Origin: Enterococcus ratti
GTDB lineage: Bacteria; Bacillota; Bacilli; Lactobacillales; Enterococcaceae
Length of the DNA: 64,000 nt
Assembly (NCBI RefSeq): GCF_001886195.1
Contig: NZ_JXLB01000005.1
Coordinates: forward strand, 62,001-126,000
Reading direction: 5' to 3'
Translations under genes and position numbers: made by a program
In this document: positions 56,920-64,000 of the stretch, in pieces
Layout of the letters: each line of letters opens with the position of its first letter
How positions within the stretch are numbered: the stretch's first letter is position 1
Notes under the pieces: model-generated
The model's input: only the letters and a program-made list of their open reading frames with translations
Databases searched by the model: none
What the model was told of the DNA's origin: nothing

Positions 56920-57090
56920 CATCATCTCCTCCATTTCACTTTTATTATAACAAAAAGAAATTAAAATAACAGGGAAACAAACAATATTTTTAAAACAATA
57001 ATTAAAAGTTTAAAAAAAACTATATTTTATCCTAATTTACTTATGGAATATTTTATTTCTTCTTTAACTTAAGAAATAAAATAAATAAAT

Positions 57091-57128
57091 AAGAGCTAAA
57101 AAATAACATTCATTTATTTTTTGCTCTT
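57091..57128 (-). terminator. terminator of valS
   Basis: Minus-strand stem AAGAGCAAAAAATAA with a matching arm (one bulged A) closes a 7-nt loop just after valS and is followed by a T-rich tract. Confidence 0.8.
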
Positions 57129-57141
57129 GTTTATTTTAAAT

Positions 57142-59787
57142 CTATTGAATCGTTCTTAAGCTGCGAATTCTTTCTCTTACCGCTGCTTGTTTATCCAAGT
57201 AATCTTTTTCTTTTGTCCGTTGCACTTCAACTACCGCTTCTGGTGCGTTAGAAACAAACCGTTCATTCGCTAACTTTCCTTGTACTCGTTTAACTTCGTC
57301 CGTCCATTTTGCTAATTCTTTTTCTAAACGTTTTATTTCTTCTTCAATATTAATCAATCCTGCCAACGGTAAGAAAATCTCAACTCCTGTTAAAACCGAT
57401 GACATTGCTAAATCAGGCACTATAATATCATTTGAAATAGTTAATTCTTCTGGATTGCAAAAACGTTCAATATAATTTGTATTTTCTGATAAAAATTGAT
57501 TAATTTTAGGATCACTGGTCTTAATTAACAGAGTAATCGGTTTTGATAATGGCGTATTGACCTCAGAACGAATATTACGAACAGATCGAATCAATTTTTT
57601 TAATACTTCCATTCCTTTGGCAGCTGCTTTATCATTAAATTCGGGATGAACGACTGGATAAGCAGCAACAACTAGTGAGTCACCGTGATGTGGAATATGT
57701 TGCCATATTTCTTCAGTAACAAACGGCATAATTGGATGCAATAAACGTAAAATTTGATCCAATGTATACACCAAAATACTTTTCGTTGTTTGTTTTGAAG
57801 TAGCATCATCTCCGTATAATATCTCTTTACTCATTTCAATATACCAATCACAAAAATCATCCCATATAAAATTATATAGTTGTCGACCCGCTTCACCAAA
57901 TTCAAAATGATCAAATAAATCAGTGACTTTAGCAATTGTTTCGTTAAGACGAGTTAAAATCCAACGGTCTGCTACTGTTTTTTCACCTGAAAAGTCAACG
58001 TCTTCAACAGACATTCCTTCAATATTCATCACAACAAATCGCGAAGCGTTCCAAATTTTATTGATGAAATTCCAAGCAGCATCCATTTTCTCATAACTGA
58101 AACGAACATCTTGACCGGGAGCCGAACCATTAGATAAGAACCAACGCAAAGCATCTGCTCCATATTTTTCAATTACCTCCATTGGATCAATCCCATTTCC
58201 AAGAGATTTACTCATCTTCCGACCTTGTTCATCACGAATCAAACCATGAATCAAGACATTTTCAAACGGACGCTTATCAGTAAATTCTAAGCTTTGAAAA
58301 ATCATCCGACTAACCCAGAAAAAAATAATATCATAGCCTGTCACTAACGTACTAGTTGGAAAATAGCGTTGATAATCTTCTTTGTTTTTATTCGGCCACC
58401 CCATCGTTGAAAAAGGCCATAGCGCAGAGCTAAACCAAGTATCCAATACATCAGGATCTTGTACCCACTCTTCGCTATTTTCTGGTGCTTGCATTCCTAC
58501 ATACATTTCACCAGTCTCTTTATGATACCAAGCTGGAATCTGATGTCCCCACCATAGTTGACGCGAAATCACCCAATCATGAACGTTTTCCATCCAACGT
58601 AGAAAAGTTTGATTAAAACGCGGAGGGAAAAATTCAATCGCTTGATCAGTCTCTTGATTTTTTATGGCTTTCTCAGCTAAAGGAGCCATTTTAACAAACC
58701 ATTGAGTTGATAAACGTGGCTCAACAACTACGCCAGTACGTTCTGAATGTCCCACACTATGAACCATTTTTTCAATTTTTATTAATTGACCAATCTCTTT
58801 CAAATCAGCGACAATCGCTTTACGTGCTTCAAAACGGTCCATTCCAACATAACGACCAGCCAACTCATTCATTGTTCCATCTTCATTCATCACATTTACA
58901 CGTGGCAAACGATGACGATTTCCGACTTCAAAGTCATTTGGATCATGAGCGGGAGTAATTTTAACTACACCAGTACCAAATTCCATATCCACATATTCAT
59001 CAGCAACAATCGGAATTTCTTTATTAACTAAAGGCAAAATAACTTTTTTACCAATTAATTCTTGATACCGCTCATCTTTGGGATGAACAGCAATTGCTGT
59101 ATCACCTAACATCGTTTCCGGACGAGTAGTAGCAATTTCAACCACTCCAGAGCCATCTGCAAGCTCATAGCTCATATGATAAAATGCACCTTCAATGTCT
59201 TTATGAATCACTTCAATATCTGATAATGCCGTTCGAGCTTGTGGATCCCAATTAATGATGTATTCGCCACGATAAATCAAGCCTTTTTTATAAAGTGTAA
59301 CAAACACTTTGCGAACAGCTTCTGACAAACCATCATCTAACGTGAAACGCTCACGAGTATAATCTAACGATAATCCCAATTTCGCCCATTGTTCACGAAT
59401 ATGGCTCGCATATTCTTCTTTCCATTCCCATACTTGTTCAACAAATTTTTCCCGCCCTAAATCATAACGTGAAATTCCCTGTTGACGAAGTTTTTCTTCA
59501 ACTTTTGCTTGTGTCGCAATTCCCGCATGATCCATTCCCGGTAACCAAAGGGTGTCAAAACCTTGCATACGTTTTTGACGAACCAGCATGTCTTGCAGCG
59601 TTGTATCCCAAGCATGTCCTAAATGAAGTTTTCCTGTAACATTTGGTGGTGGAATAACAATGGAATATGATTTTGCTTTTTTATTACCATTTGGCTTAAA
59701 CAAATTTTGTTCTAACCATTTCTGATAACGACCAACTTCAACTTCTTGCGGATTATATTTTGTTGATAGATTTTTTTCTTCTGTCAT
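57142..59787 (-). CDS. valS: valyl-tRNA synthetase
   Basis: The 881-residue class I synthetase has the HIGH-type [17 protein letters not shown], the KMSKS loop [11 protein letters not shown], an editing domain ([17 protein letters not shown]) and a C-terminal coiled coil ([20 protein letters not shown]). It charges tRNA-Val and removes mischarged Thr. Its mRNA begins with a T-box leader (59808-60061), so it is induced when uncharged tRNA-Val builds up. AAGGAGG precedes the ATG. Confidence 0.98.
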   Translation of the reverse strand: MTEEKNLSTKYNPQEVEVGRYQKWLEQNLFKPNGNKKAKSYSIVIPPPNVTGKLHLGHAWDTTLQDMLVRQKRMQGFDTLWLPGMDHAGIATQAKVEEKLRQQGISRYDLGREKFVEQVWEWKEEYASHIREQWAKLGLSLDYTRERFTLDDGLSEAVRKVFVTLYKKGLIYRGEYIINWDPQARTALSDIEVIHKDIEGAFYHMSYELADGSGVVEIATTRPETMLGDTAIAVHPKDERYQELIGKKVILPLVNKEIPIVADEYVDMEFGTGVVKITPAHDPNDFEVGNRHRLPRVNVMNEDGTMNELAGRYVGMDRFEARKAIVADLKEIGQLIKIEKMVHSVGHSERTGVVVEPRLSTQWFVKMAPLAEKAIKNQETDQAIEFFPPRFNQTFLRWMENVHDWVISRQLWWGHQIPAWYHKETGEMYVGMQAPENSEEWVQDPDVLDTWFSSALWPFSTMGWPNKNKEDYQRYFPTSTLVTGYDIIFFWVSRMIFQSLEFTDKRPFENVLIHGLIRDEQGRKMSKSLGNGIDPMEVIEKYGADALRWFLSNGSAPGQDVRFSYEKMDAAWNFINKIWNASRFVVMNIEGMSVEDVDFSGEKTVADRWILTRLNETIAKVTDLFDHFEFGEAGRQLYNFIWDDFCDWYIEMSKEILYGDDATSKQTTKSILVYTLDQILRLLHPIMPFVTEEIWQHIPHHGDSLVVAAYPVVHPEFNDKAAAKGMEVLKKLIRSVRNIRSEVNTPLSKPITLLIKTSDPKINQFLSENTNYIERFCNPEELTISNDIIVPDLAMSSVLTGVEIFLPLAGLINIEEEIKRLEKELAKWTDEVKRVQGKLANERFVSNAPEAVVEVQRTKEKDYLDKQAAVRERIRSLRTIQ

Positions 59788-59807
59788 ACTGATATATCCT
59801 CCTTAAA

Positions 59808-60061
59808 ATAAAAAAAGTCCTAAAATACTTTCGTATTTTAGGACGTATTAATTTACGCGGTACCACCTAATTTGTAGTAGTTTCCTACTACCTCTTTGTG
59901 TGAATTAACGGTCACAACTCGTTTATCTCTACTTTCCATGTTGCTTAAAGTTTCAAGATAAAAACTCCCAAGCTACCTTCACTAGTCATCCCTAAGAACA
60001 TCCCACCTTCTCGTTCTCTCTCTAAAAGTCAATAACTAGTTACTCCTCTTGTTCAACGTTA
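59808..60061 (-). promoter_or_regulatory. T-box riboswitch leader of valS
   Basis: The minus strand carries the T-box core AGGTGGTACCGCG (59868-59856). Stem-I features include GAACAAGAGGAGTA and AGAGAGAGAAC. The terminator is TCCTAAAATAC/GTATTTTAGGA plus seven T. GTA at 59976-59974 (in GAAGGTAGCTTGG) is a fitting specifier for valine. Uncharged tRNA-Val would pair with the T-box and favour the antiterminator. Confidence 0.93.
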
Positions 60062-60067
60062 TGCTTC

Positions 60068-60096
60068 ATTCTACAATGGTTCGCTATTAAAGTCAA
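60068..60096 (-). promoter_or_regulatory. promoter of valS
   Basis: -35 TTGACT (60096-60091), 17-bp spacer, -10 TAGAAT (60073-60068), start near 60061. Confidence 0.88.
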
Positions 60097-60287
60097 TAAA
60101 AGACAGCACGACTAACCGGCAATTTCCTTAGCCTCATTGTTATGTATCCTTGAACTTTTTTCTATTTATTTAAAGAGTAAAAAATATTTTTTACAGGCAA
60201 CTATTTCTGTTAACGCTTTTTATTTAATAAATTTCTTTGTGTTAATTTTTTTACCGTCTCCTATAAAAAAGAAATTTAACCTAAGAA

Positions 60288-61292
60288 TTAATTGATACGT
60301 AATTCATCCACCGAAAAAGTTTTAGAGGCAATCAATCGTTCACCAGTTCTTGCTTTACTGGTTGAATTACTTACTTCATAAACATTCATCTGCATTTCTA
60401 ATCCTTTTTCAATTTCATAATTTGCACTTCCAAATTTTCTAAACGCCTTATTCTCTTTAATTGTCCATTTAGTTTGTTCTGCATAGTCAAAACCTTTATT
60501 TTCAAAAGGAGAACCACCAAAACTATTATGATATTCGATTGCTTCGTTCAGACTGCACCCAATTCTTACACCATTCTTTATTTTAAAAGGAACTACTGCA
60601 TCCAAAAGAAAATCTAAACTTGCTGTACCTTGTGCTTTTCCATTAACCGCCGTCCATTCCACTCTAATAGTTTGACCAGGCTCAACTGTTACCTTTTTAG
60701 AAGGAATACTCCAAACTTCAGGAACAAAATTGTTTGCTGCTCCTTTGTCAGAATAGTCATAGATGGCGTTAACAGAAACTTTTTTGCCTTTTTCGAAAGG
60801 AACCTCCATTTTGGAAACCGTCGATGTTGAAATTCCCTCAGATTCTGTAGTTGTAGTAGTGACACGAGTGCTTGATGTGAAATTAAACTGTGGAGTTTCC
60901 CATTCTTGTGCTGTTCCTAAACTATTTGTAAACGTCACGTTTTTAACAAGAGACTTATTAGGGGCTAAAATCTCCATGTCATCATTTAAATGAACCACTG
61001 CTAAAGCCGACGTTGCCCATGGCGTGTAGTCTTTTAGTCCAAAATATTCATCAAGTGAGCTATTTCCTTTGATAAATTTGAGATAGCTAATTCGAAAAGA
61101 GAGATTTTCTATTTTTTCGTCTAAAAAATTTCCTATAACTGGGAAACTACGTAAACTGTAATTTTCTTGTAAGACTTTTCTCGTCTCACTAGAAAAAGCA
61201 GGAACTTCTTTTTCCGTATTTGCTTTTACACCAGTAGTAAAAAAGAGTGAACTTGCAATTATCGATAAACCTAGCCATTGTATTTTTTTCAT
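60288..61292 (-). CDS. secreted ETX/MTX2-family aerolysin-type pore-forming toxin
   Basis: The 334-residue protein has a signal peptide (cleavage after VKA, residue 24). The ETX/MTX2 fold follows, with a receptor-binding-like head (about 40-110) and a long beta-rich body. The segment 138-160 (FTSSTRVTTTTTESEGIST) has alternating Ser/Thr and lies where the membrane-inserting hairpin of epsilon toxin and Mtx2 lies. VEPGQTIRVEWTAVNGKAQG is also typical of the fold. No prodomain cleavage site is clear. It is monocistronic with RBS AAGGAAGGTG, in AT-rich flanks between valS and rex. The target cell is unknown; relatives act on insects or mammals. Confidence 0.85.
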   Translation of the reverse strand: MKKIQWLGLSIIASSLFFTTGVKANTEKEVPAFSSETRKVLQENYSLRSFPVIGNFLDEKIENLSFRISYLKFIKGNSSLDEYFGLKDYTPWATSALAVVHLNDDMEILAPNKSLVKNVTFTNSLGTAQEWETPQFNFTSSTRVTTTTTESEGISTSTVSKMEVPFEKGKKVSVNAIYDYSDKGAANNFVPEVWSIPSKKVTVEPGQTIRVEWTAVNGKAQGTASLDFLLDAVVPFKIKNGVRIGCSLNEAIEYHNSFGGSPFENKGFDYAEQTKWTIKENKAFRKFGSANYEIEKGLEMQMNVYEVSNSTSKARTGERLIASKTFSVDELRIN

Positions 61293-61535
61293 TCTGCAAC
61301 ACCTTCCTTAAAAATTAATTATTATTTATCATCAAAAATTACAAATATACTAATATATTATTTAAAATAACTATTTATAAATTGGAATAATCAACAATAT
61401 ACTTAAAATTAACATATATAATTATAAAAAACAATAAAATAAAACGAAAAAATTATATATATAAAATTAAAAAATAACTAATTTAAAATATAGAAGGTTA
61501 TTTAAATAACTAATCTCCTTTAAGAAAAAATTCCC
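61293..61535. other. extremely AT-rich gap between toxin gene and rex
   Basis: These 243 bases are nearly all A and T, with many TATA-like words and no open frame. They probably hold the toxin promoter, but several -10-like boxes compete and I cannot choose one. The composition differs from the housekeeping spacers and supports acquisition of the toxin gene. Confidence 0.5.
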
Positions 61536-62207
61536 TCAGTTTAGACGTTCTTCCGCAAAATATGTGAAATTTTTAGAATATTTTTCGTCAAAATAAATAA
61601 GCGTTTGCAATTCTGTCGTTAAATCAATATATTGAATAGTGACATGCTTTGGTACAATGACACGATCTGGTGCAAAATTTAAAATAGCAGACACACCCCC
61701 ACGGACAATCTCATTAATCGCCACTTGAGAATATTTACTTGGTACAGTTGAAATCGCTACCGTAACACGTTCTTTTTTAGCAATTTCTGCAAAACAATCA
61801 ATCGAATGAATTCTTTGACCATCAATTTCTTGACCAACAATTTTTGGATCATTGTCAAAAACACATACAATATTCAGATTTTCATTTCTTCTAAAATTAT
61901 TATGCTTTAAAGCTCTTCCTAAATTGCCGTAGCCAACCAAAGCAATTCGCTTTTCTACTTCCGTATTTAAAAACTGATCAAATACCTCTATTAGATAAGG
62001 AACCTCATATCCATAACCACTACGACCCAATTCTCCTAAATAAGAGAAATCCCTGCGAATAGTCGCAGAAGGCACTTGAGTCATCTTGCTAAACTTATTC
62101 GATTGAATCCTTTTACACCCTGAGTCATTTAGCATTTTTAAATAACGCAAATAAAGCGGCAACCTTTTGGCAGTTGCTTTTGGTAAAGTTTCTTTCTTTC
62201 CTCTCAT
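61536..62207 (-). CDS. rex: redox-sensing transcriptional repressor Rex
   Basis: The 223-residue protein has an N-terminal winged helix (TAKRLPLYLRYLKML, ATIRRDFSYLGELG) and a Rossmann domain with the NAD(H) motif VGYGNLGRAL. The C-terminal swapped helix ends it. It represses fermentation and respiration genes until NADH rises. GAGGG lies 6 bases before the ATG at 62207; a TTG at 62213 is the other choice. A Rex operator lies at 62221-62238. Confidence 0.96.
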   Translation of the reverse strand: MRGKKETLPKATAKRLPLYLRYLKMLNDSGCKRIQSNKFSKMTQVPSATIRRDFSYLGELGRSGYGYEVPYLIEVFDQFLNTEVEKRIALVGYGNLGRALKHNNFRRNENLNIVCVFDNDPKIVGQEIDGQRIHSIDCFAEIAKKERVTVAISTVPSKYSQVAINEIVRGGVSAILNFAPDRVIVPKHVTIQYIDLTTELQTLIYFDEKYSKNFTYFAEERLN

Positions 62208-62220
62208 CCTCAACCCTCAT

Positions 62221-62238
62221 TTGTTAATAAATTCACAT
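62221..62238. promoter_or_regulatory. Rex operator upstream of rex
   Basis: TTGTTAATAAATTCACAT agrees with the Rex consensus TTGTGAAWWWWTTCACAA at 16 of 18 positions. Its location 14 bases before the rex start suggests autoregulation. Confidence 0.75.
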
Positions 62239-62376
62239 ATCCAGTTTATCATTGTTTTTCTAGAGGAGCAAGAATAGCAAGATCCAAAAAATTGCACCAC
62301 AAAGAGTCTTTCTTCGTATAAGAACTTGCAATCCACCTCACCATCATTTACTTCTACCTTCTTCTTAAATAAAAAA

Positions 62377-62405
62377 AGCAATCCTAAAAATTAGATAGGA
62401 TCGCT
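62377..62405 (-). terminator. terminator of thiI
   Basis: Minus-strand stem AGCGATCCTA/TAGGATTGCT with one G-U pair and seven T after it. Confidence 0.88.
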
Positions 62406-62451
62406 AATTTATAATGTATTTTTTATTCAAACAACAATTTTCTATAATCTC

Positions 62452-63663
62452 TTACAGTAAATCAGCAAACTCTTCCATTTGCCCGCTTTTTGCAACCGCA
62501 TATACAGTTTCCATTTTTAATCCGGCAAGCGCACGATAAACCAGCTCAGCTATAGGCAAACGCTCTTCATATTGATGAACTTTATCCAAATGAGGACGTG
62601 TTTTAGGTTGCGGCGGTGCAAAAATCGTACAACAATCTTCAAACGGTTGAATAGATAACTCAAATGTTTCAATTTCTTCAGCTACTTCAATAATTTCTAA
62701 TTTATCCATCGTTGCAACCGGTCGAACAATAGGCGTATTAGTCACTTCATTAATCGCTACCATACTCTGTAAAGTTTGAGATGCAACCTGTCCTAAAGAT
62801 TCACCATTTATAATGACTAAACCATGTCGAATACGTCTAATTTCATCCGTTAACCGCAGCATCATTCGCCGAGTAATCGTCATCCAATAACCTTGTGGAA
62901 CATTTCGTTTGATTTCTTCTTGAATCTCTGTAAAAGGAACTTCGATAAATTCAATTTTTCCAACATAAGGAACCAATTTCGCTGTTAAATCTTTTGCTTT
63001 TTGCAGTGCCTGTTCACTCGTATAAGGCGGACTAGCAAAATGAACCGCTTCAATTTCAACACCGCGTTTCATCGCAAAATAACCAGCAACCGGCGAATCA
63101 ATTCCGCCAGATAACATTAACATTCCTTTTCCGCTCGTTCCAACTGGCAGTCCCCCCGCTCCTTGAATAGTCTCATAGGACAAATAAGCGGCATCACGGC
63201 GAATTTCCACACGCAAAGGAATATCCGGCTTTTTCATTTGTACTTTTATATCAGAAAATACATCAATCACTGCATTTCCCAAGGTTTGATTCAATTCATT
63301 ACTCGTCAGTTCAAAATCATGATCGCTACGCTTAGCAATAATTTTAAACGTCTCTTTTCCAGTATAAACTTCTTTTATAATTTCTTGAACAGCTTCCTTT
63401 AATTTTGAAACATCTTTTTCCATTCGAATACTTGGTGAAAAATTTTGGATACCAAAGATTTTAGCCAGTTTAGGAACAACCAGTTTACTATCTGCTCCAT
63501 TTAAGAGCAAATGCATCCGATCACGATCTGCATGAATTTTGATTTCTGGAAAATCAATCAACGCTTGGCGGACATTTCGCGCAAGTTGCATAATAAAGCT
63601 TTTACGGTTTTTCCCTTTCGTTGACAGTTCCCCATAGCGAACCATAATTTCACTATATTTCAC
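62452..63663 (-). CDS. thiI: tRNA 4-thiouridine synthetase ThiI
   Basis: The 403-residue enzyme has a ferredoxin-like domain and THUMP (about 1-165), and a PP-loop ATP-pyrophosphatase [17 protein letters not shown]. It makes s4U8 in tRNA. There is no rhodanese domain, as usual in Firmicutes, where sulfur comes from the neighbouring cysteine desulfurase. That gene ends 15 bases upstream here. Confidence 0.96.
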   Translation of the reverse strand: MKYSEIMVRYGELSTKGKNRKSFIMQLARNVRQALIDFPEIKIHADRDRMHLLLNGADSKLVVPKLAKIFGIQNFSPSIRMEKDVSKLKEAVQEIIKEVYTGKETFKIIAKRSDHDFELTSNELNQTLGNAVIDVFSDIKVQMKKPDIPLRVEIRRDAAYLSYETIQGAGGLPVGTSGKGMLMLSGGIDSPVAGYFAMKRGVEIEAVHFASPPYTSEQALQKAKDLTAKLVPYVGKIEFIEVPFTEIQEEIKRNVPQGYWMTITRRMMLRLTDEIRRIRHGLVIINGESLGQVASQTLQSMVAINEVTNTPIVRPVATMDKLEIIEVAEEIETFELSIQPFEDCCTIFAPPQPKTRPHLDKVHQYEERLPIAELVYRALAGLKMETVYAVAKSGQMEEFADLL

Positions 63664-63678
63664 AAAAACACTCCTTGA

Positions 63679-64000
63679 CTATGAATTAATTATTGAAAAT
63701 TTTTTATATAATTGTTTGAAAACAATCATAAACTGCTCGACTTCCGCCATTGAATTACTTTCATCTAAACTAATACGAACAGCGGAAACCGCCAAATCAT
63801 TTGGAACATGCATCGCGTACAACGTACTATTTGCCATATGTTTACGAGAAGAACAAGCACTAGTTGTTGAAATAAAAATTTGCTTTTCTTCCAACGCATG
63901 AACTAGTACTTCCCCACGAACACCTTTTAACGAAAAACATAAAATATGAGGAGCATACCCTCTTCCTTCAGAAAAAACCGTAACTTTTTTGTAGGTTTTT
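63679..64000 (-). CDS. cysteine desulfurase (NifS/IscS-like), C-terminal part, cut by window edge
   Basis: About 107 C-terminal residues are visible. They include the active-site Cys loop FISTTSACSSRKHMANSTLY and the end of the small domain (VSAVRISLDESNSMAEVEQF). The frame is open to the window end, starting KTYKKVTVFSEGRGYAP. It is the partner that donates sulfur to ThiI; the two genes form a leftward operon. Confidence 0.93.
   Translation of the reverse strand, partial: KTYKKVTVFSEGRGYAPHILCFSLKGVRGEVLVHALEEKQIFISTTSACSSRKHMANSTLYAMHVPNDLAVSAVRISLDESNSMAEVEQFMIVFKQLYKKFSIINS

Overview
The window is chromosomal DNA of a low-GC Gram-positive bacterium of the Lactobacillales, most likely the family Enterococcaceae (Enterococcus, Melissococcus, Tetragenococcus or Vagococcus). 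The reasons are the IreB phosphoprotein, the blocks holB-yaaQ-tmk-recR-ebfC-dnaX, pyrG-fba-murA-rho-rpmE2 and miaA-hflX-glnR-glnA, a PrfA/Ers-like Crp regulator, and strong GGAGG ribosome binding sites. Genus is inferred from gene content and sequence style, not from a search.

Layout: 1-867 is the broken end of a tyrosine integrase gene, so a mobile element probably lies to the left. 970-1996 is the ireB-ruvX-DUF1292 operon. 2261-7281 holds a secreted-type nuclease, tRNA-Gly, a split ThrE exporter, and a YcgQ/YcgR-like membrane pair divergent from a small thioredoxin. 7300-14157 is a replication and repair block read leftwards. 14424-17684 is a membrane-stress cluster like Bacillus ydjI-ydjG-ydjH. 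17792-20124 is a PrfA-like regulator divergent from a small gene and an MFS transporter, with a near-perfect PrfA box between them.

20349-31588 is accessory sugar metabolism. One part is a fructose-type PTS with a class II aldolase and a DeoR gene that has an early stop. The other is a mannose-type PTS with a fructoselysine/glucoselysine-6-phosphate deglycase. The second operon has a textbook sigma-54 promoter, an inverted-repeat activator site and a cre box, but the adjacent LevR-type activator gene has three frameshifts. 32402-38276 is rpmE2-rho-murA-fba-pyrG, with a pyrG attenuator. 38768-40465 is variable: a repeat-containing orphan gene and two candidate structured small RNAs that converge. 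40466-44540 is glnA-glnR-hflX-miaA with a GlnR box. Then come clpP with a CtsR operator, a carbonic-anhydrase-like protein, a heterodimeric ABC exporter, rpoY-rnjA, a TnpB (IS200/IS605) relic, csp, radC, HAD-folC, and valS behind a T-box leader. An aerolysin-type ETX/MTX2 toxin gene sits between valS and rex. The window ends with thiI and a cut-off cysteine desulfurase gene.

Several accessory genes are broken (integrase, levR, deoR, tnpB) while the housekeeping genes are intact, which suggests ongoing decay of dispensable functions. The most interesting signals are the ncRNA pair next to glnA, the toxin gene, the orphaned sigma-54 operon, and a slippery A-run in dnaX that would give a gamma-like product.
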